From NCBI GenBank assembly GCA_037176905.1, contig JBBBWG010023334.1, positions 30,242 through 78,146 of the forward strand: a stretch of 47,905 bases of DNA, read 5' to 3'. Positions within the stretch are counted from its first letter, which is position 1, and every line of letters begins with the position of its first letter. Positions 23,001 through 32,330 of the stretch are shown here, in pieces. This DNA is from Azolla pinnata. Its lineage: Eukaryota > Streptophyta > Polypodiopsida > Salviniales > Salviniaceae. The position numbers were made by a program, and so were the translations under genes. The notes under the pieces are model-generated. The model saw only the letters and a program-made list of their open reading frames with translations. It did not search any database and was not told the origin of the DNA.

Positions 23001-23322
23001 TTCTCTGATTGCAATGAACAGCTCGAAGATCCGAGCGTGTGCTGAACAGAAAACCTCGGGTGAAAATACTTGATCATTCTTCTTCACCACAACAATGTCG
23101 GATCCCATGGTGCCGATTGAAATGGATTTAGAGAGCACGAATACACAGCAAACGCAGTCAGTTCTATTCCTCTCTTTCTCTCTGGCTCGAAATCCACCGA
23201 TGTCAACATACATTTCGATCCATTAACTCGATACAGTCTCAGTGCGCGCGCGCGTGCGTGCGTGCGTGCGTGTGTGTGAGACAGCGAAGCATGCATACCT
23301 TCTGAATAATCTCGTTCTCCAT
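20012..23322 (-). CDS. TXNDC9: Thioredoxin domain-containing protein 9 homologue (PhLP3 type)
   Basis: TXNDC9/PhLP3 proteins are cytosolic phosducin-like co-chaperones that bind the CCT chaperonin and affect tubulin and actin folding. Exons, minus strand: 23299-23322 (only 24 bp, MENEIIQK), 21615-21890, 21358-21516, 20012-20191; all introns are phase 0 and the protein is 212 residues, the usual length. An N-terminal coiled-coil (residues 9-50, LDRLDEDDLEILRERRLQQL) precedes WISLGHGQYEEL and the thioredoxin fold. The usual CxxC active site is replaced by YRENWPCKVMDKHL, a single Cys as in the family. The cis-Pro region is present in IIILPTLALIKN, followed by VGFDELGGTDEFSTEELE. The tail is basic then acidic (SDSDD). 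Intron 1 is 1.4 kb. Upstream DNA carries two alternating purine-pyrimidine tracts. Confidence 0.96.
23238..23277. repeat. GCGCGC(GTGC)n tract in the TXNDC9 upstream region / intron edge
   Basis: GTGCGCGCGCGC is followed by GTGCGTGCGTGCGTG and GTGTGTGTG, about 25 bp into intron 1 from the tiny first exon. It is strictly alternating purine-pyrimidine, a Z-DNA-prone motif. Confidence 0.85.
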
Positions 23323-23437
23323 GTCGACCTTCTGCACCGATTCAAACCGGACTTGGGAGAGAACAAACAGAAGAAGACCGGGGTCAGATCGACGAAGCGG
23401 GAAGCCAAAATTCCTGCGAAAGAATTTGCAGGTTCTC

Positions 23438-23645
23438 TGCGAGATCGATCGATCGATCGATCGAATGTGTCTTTCTCCGCAATGATACCGACCACAATGA
23501 TGCATGCACATGCACATGCACATGCACATACACATGCATGTGCATGCATATGCACATGCACATACACATGCATGTACATGCATATGCACATGCACATACA
23601 CATGCATGTGCATGCATATGCACATGCACATGCACATAAGCCATG
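23438..23645. repeat. GATC run and CATATGCACATGCA minisatellite upstream of TXNDC9
   Basis: A GATCGATCGATCGATCGA run (about 23443-23463) is followed by CACATGCACATGCA words from 23498. From about 23520 to 23640 these form a 42-bp repeat with CATGCATGTGCATGCATATG at its centre, about three copies. It lies 120-320 bp upstream of the TXNDC9 start codon, so in its promoter or 5' UTR. Confidence 0.9.
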
Positions 23646-24871
23646 CAAAAAAAAACATCCATATGCATGTGCATACATGATCTACCCATAGATTTAAAAA
23701 CCTTCTTATTTTTGGGATCTGATTCTAACTAAATCCTGGAGCTGATCTTAACTTAACCCTGGAATCGGGAAGCTGGGCTATTCTGGAATGGAGCAGAGAG
23801 GCTGCTAGGAACGAGCTTTCTTTCTTTCTTTTGCTCGAGACTAGCCACTGCAGTTATCAGCCGTTTCCAGCTAGAGCAGAGACTGGTTACGTTTATAGGC
23901 TGCGATTCAAATGTAGGGTACATGCTTTCCAGTGGCTAGTTTCAGTTAGATTCCTCGTGGCAGCCGGTGGTATATCCAGCTCCACCTAACATCTTGAAAA
24001 TTGATATTGTTGTAATCATGGTGTGCTGCTGGTATTCCTGATCGTTCTCCCATTTGACGAGTCGTTGAACTCTTAAGGATAAAACCCTTCCAGCTGAAGG
24101 GTTGTTTCAATTCACAATAATGATAAGGCCCACAATCATCCCATTTTGTTGTACTTCAACAAGATTCTTACTAGCGGAGACTTGGTTCTCCATGTACTGG
24201 CATCTTGTTTTTACACTTGCCAAAGATCCTGGGCTTTTTTTAGTGCTCTACTGTTAACAATACGTTAGGAATTGCTTGCACATAGAGCTGTAGACGAGGC
24301 TTGACCGATTAAGAGCATGATGCACAAGTGAGCATCAGATCCATAGAACACCCCTGCGAATTGATGCTCCGCATTCGACATTCAGCCTCTAATGTTAATA
24401 TCATTACACAATTCCAAGGACAGAGATTTGTTCTCTCCCATGGCAGAAATCTTCTCTGAATCCCTCGCATGCCATTTAGCAAAAAACAAACCTCCCGACT
24501 CGCCTCCTTGATGAGTTACACATTCAGGAGTCAATGCAAGGCATTTGGGTAGATTTTACCAAAAGCATTTGGGTCAATACAAGGCATTTGCAATCCCTCG
24601 GACGAATGAACATAAATGCATGGTTGACTTAACAGTTGTTTTTTTTTATTCTAATCAAGGATATATTGTACAAATGACTCCATTGGAGTTGTGAGTTTGG
24701 TGAAGAACCACTTCCAAATTGGCACATCAGAAGCACCTTGTAATTCATTCATGTTCTACAGACCATCACATAGACCATTGCAAATGCTTTTATCTTTCTT
24801 TCTAAAAGCTCCAAAGTAGTGGCAATGTCCATAAGAGGATCGAGGGTCGATCGCCTCTCACCAGCACATTC
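23646..24871. other. Intergenic, no gene recognised
   Basis: This is unique-looking DNA between the TXNDC9 promoter and the stop codon of the TPR gene. A GCATTTGGGT word recurs at 24538-24590. Nothing else can be supported. Confidence 0.4.
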
Positions 24872-27368
24872 TCAAGCATTCCAACCACGGCATTTGCAAT
24901 GGACTTTCGCAAGCATGGCCATGTAATCGCTGGACCTATACGAAAGACAACAAACTTGCGATTTAAAACATGATTCATGCATTAGAACGAAATCACGATG
25001 ATATTTTGGTGCAAGTAACTAACCCACATGTTCGGTATTCTAGGTAAATGTCTTAGAATTGATAGATTGATAGAAGCACATGGGCCCCACTATTGGCATT
25101 ACCTAGAACCATATGGAGTGGCTGTCGCAGCTAGCATCGCAGCTTTCGCAGCTTCCGGATTTCCCTGCAATGACACACCGTTTTTCTTTTACCACAAGCA
25201 TCAAACATGTCTGCTTATGAATTCCATGGGTTTTTATGCAACACCAAAATAGCTCTCCTGCAAAGCAATAAGAACATACAGGTTATGAGCATACCTGAGC
25301 CTCGTGGTACAAACCCGCGTACAGATGTGCATAGAATGTTTCGTACGGTTCTCCATCCTTGAATTGCTTTATGAGCTTCCGTTCCAAAGATTTCCGCACG
25401 CCTATTTATACACTTGTTGAAACTATACACACCTTTCGAATACCTATGCACAATGGGCTTTCGCAGCAAAAATACTCACATCATCTGGATCACCACCGTG
25501 CTTGAAAAGCTCTTGAGCCTTGCGCATGACAGGTCTTCGATCCAAGCCAACCTGAAAGGGAGAAACCACAATTGAATCATATCAGTGAATATGGACGCAT
25601 TGTAAGCCAGAAAACCTGCTACAAACCGGACATTACTTAGACATTAGATTCCATTTCACTTAGGATAAACGGAAGCTCGGCAATTCTTCCTACCCAACAT
25701 GTACACTTGTGGGGAAAAAGAATTCAAAATGGTATCTACCAATACCTATATCCTAGCAATACACGCCTACAGCTCGAATCAGGGAAAGCTTTTTCCTGTC
25801 GCGAGCTAGAACTTAGGGAATCTATGGTGTTCAACAGTATCATCAACAAAATATGAGAAAACTACATATAGAACTAGGGGAAACTTCTCTGCCATGAGCT
25901 AGAAATTGGAATCTACGGTGCTAAATAGTATCATCTGACCAAACATGAGAAATGAACCAGTGGAAATAGTGATTCCCCACCTCCAAGAAGTTTTTGCGAG
26001 CTTCAATCACTCCCTGAATCTGTGCCTCGCATAGAAAAGCCCAGATTGCTTCCTCTGTGTCATTAGGGTTGACAGCTACATCCTCTCGGAATTGAGTTGC
26101 TCCATCTGAAAACCTAAAACAAAATACAAAACAAGAAGATAGAAGCGTCAACAGATCCTCTGAAATGAAACTCATTACCAAGAAAAACAAAAAGGGGTAG
26201 CTGCGTCAAGATCTTCACAATATTTTCCTCTTTTTACCTATCCACATAGTAAAGAGATAGGCCTCTCTGCCAAAGATCTGCAATAAAGACAAACGATGCA
26301 TAAAGAGGAAGATCCGATGAGCTTTTGGGTATTTTCATCACAAGATGCACAGAAAGATTCAATGGGCATCTGAGAATGTTTATTGCCTTGATATTAGAGC
26401 ACTGAAGACCTCACTTACATGGCTTTTGGCGAGGGTCGAGCTCTAACGCTCTGTCAAACTCGACAAGGGAGCCATTCACATCTCCCTACAGCATTTGCAG
26501 AGGCATAAATGCAGAGAGAAATCAAACACATTTCTTCTATGATCAGAGAAGAAAGAGGAGTCAAAGATATACATGTTTGCATGTGCTAATCAATTATCTC
26601 CTTAATCACTGTGAAAATTTCATCAAACATCGTCACAATCATCATCACCATCATCCTTTTCATATATGGGCAGAAACAACACATAGTGTAATCTCTGTGA
26701 CGCTAAAGCATCATATCCAAACGAGAGAAACACGGCATGAATCGACCTCTATGAGCATTATCAATGATCATGATTGTTCCATACACACAAAAAAAAGAAG
26801 CAGAGCATGAAGCCAAGCACCATTCAACAAAGCAGAAAAAGTGAGGGAAACAGGAAGCACAGGAATCACATGAAGTAAATACAGCATTCCAGACACATGA
26901 AAGAAAGCATGGCAAAGCGAAGAGGGCAGATTCAAACACAGGAGCCCTCGAAGGAACAGATTACGCTAAGCAACTGCAGAAACGGAGCATATCCAAAGAA
27001 AGCACAGAGAGAGAGAGAGAGAGATTGTAGAGGACCTGAACAAAGAGCTCCATGCCCCGTTTCACACAGAGCGAAGCTTGCTGTGCTTTACTCCTCCCTG
27101 CTGGAGAGGAAGCCATGGAAGCTGCGACGGCTGCACCCACAAGAGCTCCTCCAGCTCCGATCGCAGCCGCCCAAAGCAAGTTCACCGATCCTACGACGGA
27201 AGCAGCAGCGAGGTTGAAGGATCTGCGCCTGTGCGGCCGGGACGAGGGGCACGATGATGATGATGATGAGGATGGGGAGAAGAGCGCGGATAGTTTCAAG
27301 CGATGGGGGGCTGAGATATGGCGAGGGACAGAGGGAAACGGAAGAGAAAGGAGCTGCGCAGCGCCCAT
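24872..27368 (-). CDS. Plastid tetratricopeptide-repeat protein
   Basis: This is a conserved green-lineage TPR protein of unknown biochemical role. Exons, minus strand: 27036-27368, 26419-26485, 26238-26277, 25981-26113, 25480-25551, 25295-25375, 25103-25164, 24872-24935; phases agree, giving 283 residues. Residues 1-50 are Ser/Arg/Pro-rich and acid-free, a plastid transit peptide. A hydrophobic stretch follows (LLWAAAIGAGGALVGAAVAA, about 64-83) and may be a membrane or lumen signal. TPR units are visible at KRGMELFVQGDVNGSLVEFD, at RGLSLYYVDRFSDGATQFRE and near YAHLYAGLYHEAQGNPEAAK. DPRQKPYLWQRGLSLYY and NPNDTEEAIW are strongly conserved in the family as I know it. The exon 1 donor is GTCCTC, off consensus, but the join is fixed by homology. 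The start lies 104 bp from a divergent plastid gene. Confidence 0.87.
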
Positions 27369-27472
27369 TGCTGGAAAGAAGACACGTTTGCGCAGCTTTA
27401 CCTCTTGGAGACAGGGGGGGAATACATCGTCTCTCGCCTTTTTCCCTTTCCTCTGTGGTTTCTGGAGACGCC
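27369..27472. promoter_or_regulatory. Divergent (bidirectional) promoter between two plastid-protein genes
   Basis: Only 104 bp separate the minus-strand TPR start codon (27368) from the plus-strand start codon (27473). Both 5' UTRs and core promoters must therefore overlap or lie inside the neighbouring transcript. It contains a G run (27414-27420) and CT-rich DNA (27430-27460); no clear TATA box is seen. Confidence 0.7.
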
Positions 27473-29554
27473 ATGGCTGCTCTTCTTCTCTTATCTTCCT
27501 CCTCGGCGCTGCTTCTCCATCGCTCTTCTTCCTCTTCTCCTTCTCCTTCTCCTTCTCCTTCTTCTTCTCCTCCTCCTCCTTCTTCTTCTTCTTCTTCTTC
27601 TGCTTCCTCTTCTTCTTCTTCTCCGTCGTCTCCTCTGCGGGTCAAATGCGGCCTCCTCGCCTGCCCTGTTCAGCCATGGCGTAAGCCTGCTACTGCTTCT
27701 TCTTCTTCTGCTGCTGCTGCTGCTGCTGCTTCTCTTTCTTCTTCTTCTTCTTCTTCTTCTTCCGCCTCCTCCTCTTGGCTGCCTTGCCGCAAGACTTCCG
27801 AGGTCTGCAACAGGAGGAGATTAGGGTTTCGGATCGCATCGACATCTGCAGCCGCAGCAGCAGCAGCGACGGAGAAGGAAGAAGAAGCAGAAGAAGGGAG
27901 CTCGGCGACGCAGGCCATCAAGGACTTCCTGGAAGAAGCCAAGAGCGTAGGCCGGGTATGGCCTCCATCGTATACATGCATGTGCATGTGCATGTGCGGC
28001 ATGTGCATGTGCATGTGCGGCATGTGCATGTGCATGTGCGGCATGTGCATGCATGTTGGTTTGTATGCAGATATGCGTGCATGCATGCATGTCTTGCTTG
28101 TTTGTGCATGCCAGTATTTATGTACGTATGTATGTAGGTTCGTATGTGCATATGTGTGTGGGGCGTATATCTGCATGTGCATGCCGGTATTTATGTACGT
28201 ATGTATGTAGGTTCGTATGTGCGTATGTGTGTGGGGCGTATATCTGCATGTGCATGCACATGTCCATGTTGCTATGTGTGTGCATGCGTGTGTGTGTGTA
28301 TGTCGCGCCATCCATGCATGTGGATGTGGGTGTACATGCATGCGTGTGGGTGTGGATGTGGATGTGGGTGTGGATGTGGATGTGGATGTGGATGTGTGCC
28401 ATTGCATTCAAGCATAATGCAGTTATTCCCTACACTAGAGGCATACATACATCAATTTGTTAGCATTCCCAACTCTGGCATATATACATAGTCGATACAC
28501 AGGCACAGTACATACACCGTACATACTTACTAATGATGAAGCAATAATAGGCAAGATTATAGAATAAGCGAATAGATTAAGGGTAATTAACCACACCATA
28601 CCACCCCCCCAAGTGAAAGGACTGAAAGACGAACCCAAAGCACCGTTTTGTGTCCTATATCACAAATTTATTTGCCTTTGGATTAAACCTCAGAAGTACA
28701 AAATCCAATGACAAAGAGCTTAGTCTCAGTAAGAGAGCGTCTTCGGAGCATCCCGAGGTGTTGTAATGAAAGGAGGTGGTCAACAGTCCCCCTTTATAAC
28801 ATGGCAAACTTCCAAGGGCTCATCGACTAGTAGGTGCATTCACACCTGTGCAGTGACCATACGGGTTTGTCCTGAGTCCTAGGATAACTTGTTTTCTTTT
28901 CCACTTATCTTACCCTTAAACTATTCAAAATGATAAACTTGTTTTCTTTTTCACTTATCTTACCCTTAAACCATTCAAATTGGCAAACTGATTTTCTTTC
29001 TCACTTATCTTACCCTAAAACCATTCAAATCGGCACTTACAAATCGGTTCTTAAAGGATATGCCCGTTAACAATAATACATGCTTGCAACATACATACAA
29101 ACACACACACGCACCTACAAAATGCAGCCTAATCTGATCTGATCTGCTATGATCTATTATGCTCCGCCTTTGTTTCTGTTTCGCACCCGCACAGATTCGG
29201 ATCATCGTCAACACGGGGGCGGGCGTCCTCGAGTCGGTGACGAGCCTCGAGAAGCTCTTCTACCACACCGTCGCGGGGCGCGGCGAGTACGCGAACCTCA
29301 TGAACAAGGACGAGAACGTCGACTTCCACCTGCGGCTCGACAAGGTGAAGTCCGTCAAGTTTAGCAGGGGAAAGTCGATGACGGGCGACGTGCCAACGTA
29401 CATAATGCGGATCATGGACGACGAGGACAAGGCGGCCGCACTCTTCCTCGTCATGTGGCGGCCCGGGACCAACGGGGAGTACGACCCCGGGCAGGTCGAA
29501 GCGTTCGAGTCTCTGGCCGCCAAGTATGGCGAGGTTCGCCATTTCAAGCCATGA
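27473..29554 (+). CDS. Plastid-targeted conserved protein, possibly ChuX/HutX-like fold
   Basis: Two exons, 27473-27955 and 29195-29554, join in phase 0 to give 280 residues. Residues 1 to about 130 are a very long, low-complexity Ser/Ala/Pro transit peptide encoded by CTT/TCC and GCT repeats. A Glu-rich linker follows, then ATQAIKDFLEEAKSVGRIRI. The conserved domain (about residues 155-275) includes IVNTGAGVLESV, LFYHTVAGRGEYANL, VDFHLRLDKVKSVKF, DVPTYIMRIMD and PGQVEAFESLAAKYGE. Homologues occur in plants and algae as I recall. The order of strands and the F/L-H-L-R-x-D region recall bacterial heme-utilisation ChuX/HutX proteins, but I cannot confirm that, and no heme ligand is certain. Exon 2 is strikingly GC-rich. 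The gene diverges from a plastid TPR gene. Intron 1 carries a TGCATG tract. Confidence 0.8.
27966..28405. repeat. GTGCATGTGCGGC / TGCATG / GTGGATGTG repeats, intron 1 of the plastid gene
   Basis: Three sub-arrays follow each other. An 18-bp ATGTGCATGTGCATGTGCGG unit repeats three times (27979-28050). A unit of about 73 bp with TATTTATGTACGTATGTATG is present twice (28115-28250). A 6-bp GTGGAT/GTGGGT run ends the tract (28315-28397). It starts only 10 bp after the exon 1 donor. Cys/His/Met-rich open frames are translations of the repeat. Confidence 0.93.
28883..29032. repeat. 50-bp tandem repeat, three copies
   Basis: AACTTGTTTTCTTTTCCACT starts at 28886, with related copies at 28936 and 28986, an exact 50-bp step. 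The unit also holds CTTATCTTACCCTTAAAC and CATTCAAA. It lies in the intron of the plastid protein gene, about 160 bp before the exon 2 acceptor. Confidence 0.92.
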
Positions 29555-30150
29555 TATGAGAGATCCTCTGTGTTTCTTTTCTTTTTTTTTTAAGTTCGAA
29601 ATCTTCTCGAGAATGACCTTTTGGTTATGTGCTTGTGACTGCGAGATAGTATCGGCAAGTAGGTTGGTTTTTTTTTTTTCTCTCTCTGGGAGAATCTGCA
29701 TGCAGCGAAGGTAGTTAGTTGACTCGAAGCAGAAAAAACACGAGCAGGCGAAATACCCTATAGAGGGTATGATACTGGCCCTCATAACAGTTGGGAAAAC
29801 CCACACCGATTATGGATGAGATTGTACGAATTCGGTGTCTCTAGCTTCCCTGAAACGAAAAGAACCAAGTACTGAGAACCTATAAGTGGAACCCTGGCCA
29901 ACTACCTGATTCTCCATCATCCTCTCTGCCTTTCTGTCTCTGGCAAACGAACTAAGGGAAGTTCTAATAATCAGTTGGCGGCGTTGTGTTTTGATTGATG
30001 TGATTATGGGCGGACATTGGTTTTGTACCTAAACCCAGTGAAGTGTTTTTGGACTCCAAATGTCCATCTCAAGGGTGGTCCTTTGTTTAGAGGACAATCT
30101 TTATATTTAATTTAAATTAATACAATAGATTAAGAGCTTATCTCAAATCA
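29555..30150. other. 3' flank of the plastid gene and tRNA upstream region
   Basis: Apart from T runs (29578-29592, 29665-29679) nothing coding was recognised. The AT-rich stretch 30102-30125 lies 25-50 bp upstream of the tRNA, and a CAA triplet lies at 30144-30146. Both are usual upstream features of plant tRNA genes, where CAA commonly marks the transcription start. Confidence 0.5.
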
Positions 30151-30223
30151 GCCGTCTTAGCTCAGCCGGTAGAGCGCGTGGCTTTTAACCACGTGGTCGT
30201 GGGTTCGATTCCCACAGACGGCG
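30151..30223 (+). tRNA. tRNA-Lys (anticodon UUU)
   Basis: This is a 73-nt cloverleaf without intron. The acceptor stem is GCCGTCT (30151-30157) with AGACGGC (30216-30222) and discriminator G. The D-arm is GCTC..GAGC with box A TAGCTCAGCCGG. The anticodon stem is CGTGG/CCACG with loop CTTTTAA, anticodon TTT at 30184-30186. The T-arm is TGGGTTCGATTCCCA with box B GGTTCGATTCC. No CCA is encoded. The gene is nuclear in type, and it is intact. Confidence 0.98.
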
Positions 30224-30224
30224 C

Positions 30225-30229
30225 TTTTT
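30225..30229 (+). terminator. RNA polymerase III terminator (T5)
   Basis: A run of five T starts two bases after the tRNA 3' end, a standard Pol III stop signal. Confidence 0.9.
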
Positions 30230-31514
30230 CTTTATTCCCCCCTCCTTTCTTCCAGACACATGTTAGATCTTCCAATTTTGTTTTTTCTTCTAATTCTTTC
30301 TCTTGTTATTGAAGTCCCTACAAAGCTTTTTTAGGTCTTCCTATTTGTCTTTGCTTGCCATTCTCTTAATCCTTCTTCTATTTTAGGGCTTAGGGTTACT
30401 AAAGTCCCATCAAACAAATCTTGGATCTTCCAATTTGGGTTTTCTCTTTTGCTTGCTTTGCGATTTCTCGATCCTTCTTCTAATTCTTCTATTATTATTG
30501 AAGAGACTGCCCAAAGGTCAAATTCTCCACCCAAAAGTCACACAATGCCTAGAGGCCAGATTCCGCCCGAAATTCAGGACGTCTGAAGGCCAAACTCTTA
30601 CAAGCTCAGACAGGGACTTCAAGATCACTTGCTTTGAGACAAAGAATCCCTACTATTCGGTGTATGTGCTCATCAGTCGACTTTCGCAGGCTTTCTCCCT
30701 TGATCATAGACAAGAAGGCAGCATTGTATGCTCTGCATTGTCTGATCTTTTCTTTTCGTTTCGTTTTATTTCGTTTCTTTTCTTTTCTTTTGGGTTTTAA
30801 TGGATTGTATGTCGACATGCGTTCATGGAACAACATGTGGAGACTAGGAGACACATACGTGCCCGAATATTATAGACAAATATGCCCCCGAACCGCAATC
30901 GTGTGGTGCACAGATCATCAGGCTCTCCTTCAACATCGATGGCCCCTACCAGAAAAAGCCATCGTTCGCTTCCCTCGCCAAGTCAACATGTGTTTGGGAG
31001 GCAAAGGTCGTCAGGCGGAGCAGAAGCTACAACAATCCCGATGTATGCTGAGAGGGTGAGAAATATATGTGCGAGGATGGTGAGCAGCAACAATGGGGTC
31101 AGATCTGAAGGAGAATACATCAGATCTAGAGGAGAATGCTTCAGATCTGAGTCATCACGTTAGGCGGGTACGAAGAGACAAAGCAAGTGCGAGAGAGTGT
31201 GAACACGTCCATTAGATGCTCATACATCGACAATATGCATGCGTAATGATGGACCATCACCCACCAGCTTAAGCTTTTGTCGTCGAGTCTGGAATGACAG
31301 AGGTTTTTAGCTCACCAGTTCCAGCGCAGACAACATTGGATCCGAGCAAACATGCTACTGTAAAATCGTAGACAAACCCGTGAATCGTGAATACCCGCAC
31401 GCTTCCCCATCGACTGAGGACTCGCGTTTGATCCGTGGCTTCCACATCAGGCCGATCGAGGCCAACACAGATATATCTATCTATGGCCAAAGCAATCTTT
31501 TAGTCTGAATGCGA
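30230..31514. other. Intergenic, no gene recognised
   Basis: The AT-rich left half contains CTTCTAATTC words repeated near 30290, 30370 and 30478, and a TTTTCTTTTCG run (30750-30790). An open frame at 30882-31163 starts with ATG and has no recognised domain. A CAGATCT-containing word recurs at 31100, 31121 and 31143. Nothing can be named. Confidence 0.4.
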
Positions 31515-32330
31515 ATCTGACCAATCGACTGTACCTCGCCCACATTCCGGGTTAGCGTTCTAGAGGCTCTGGGTTTGTGGGTGTTTAGGGTTTAGGGTTA
31601 GGGTTTAGGGGTTTAGGCTTTGTGGGTGAAGTCGGTTGAATCCTTTGAATCGACTGTACTTCGCCCACATTCCAGGTCATGGTTTAGGGTTTAGGGTTTG
31701 TGGGTGTTTAGGGCTTAGGCTTAGGGTTTATGGGTTTAGGGTTTGTGGTTGATCAGGGTTCAGGGTTAGGGGTTTATGGGTTTAGGGTTTGGGGGTGAAG
31801 TCAGTCAAATCCCTTGAATCGACTGTACCTCGCCGACATTCCAGGTCAAGGTTCTAGGTTCAAGGTTTGCAGGTGTTTAGGGCTTAGGGTTTGTGGTCGA
31901 TTAGGGTTTAGGGTTAGGGTTTAGGGTTAGGGTTTATGGGTTGGTTTATGGTTTAGGGTCTAGAGGTGAAGTCGATCGAATCCTTTGAAACGGCTGTACC
32001 TCGCCCACATTCTAGGTCAAGGTTCCGGGTTCTGGGTTTGTGGGTGTTTAGGGCTTAGGGTTAGGGTTTAGGGCTTGTGGTTGATTAGGGTTTAGGGTTC
32101 AGGGTCTGGAGGTGAAGTCGATCGAATCCTTTTGAATTGACTATACCTCGCCCACATTCTGGGTCAAGGTTCCGGGTTCCGGGTTTCGGGTTTGTGGTGT
32201 GTTTAGGGCTTAGGGTTAGGGTTTATGGGTTTAGGGTTTAGGGTTTGGTTAGGGTTTAGGGTTAGGGTTTATGGGTTTAGTGTTTAGGGTTAGGGTTCAT
32301 GGTTTAGTGTTTAGGGTTAGGGTTTGCAAG
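31515..32330. repeat. Composite array: 60-bp unique unit alternating with TTTAGGG blocks, five copies
   Basis: A non-telomeric unit of about 60 bp, with GTGAAGTCGATCGAATCC, TTTGAATCGACTGTACCTCG and CCCACATTC..GGTCAAGGTTC, occurs five times. Its GACTGTACCTCG cores are at about 31527, 31652, 31821, 31992 and 32139. Between copies lie blocks of telomere-like GGGTTTAGGGTT words with GTGGGTGTTTAGGGCTTAGG. The spacing of 125-171 bp changes through gain or loss of telomere-like words, while the unique unit stays nearly constant. The array lies 1.6-2.4 kb upstream of the SPL7 start codon. Confidence 0.92.

Noticed and set aside
23438-23463. GATC run as a possible methylation or attachment site
   Set aside because: It is a short GATC microsatellite next to other simple repeats; nothing else supports a functional site.
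28620-28880. Stretch with a TATAA-like motif and unique sequence that resembled a solo LTR
   Set aside because: No matching second copy, no clear terminal dinucleotides or target duplication, and no element genes nearby; I could not support an LTR call.
30882-31163. 93-codon ATG frame between the tRNA and the composite array
   Set aside because: No domain, Ser/Arg-rich composition, and no splice or homology support; kept only as a note in the intergenic entry.
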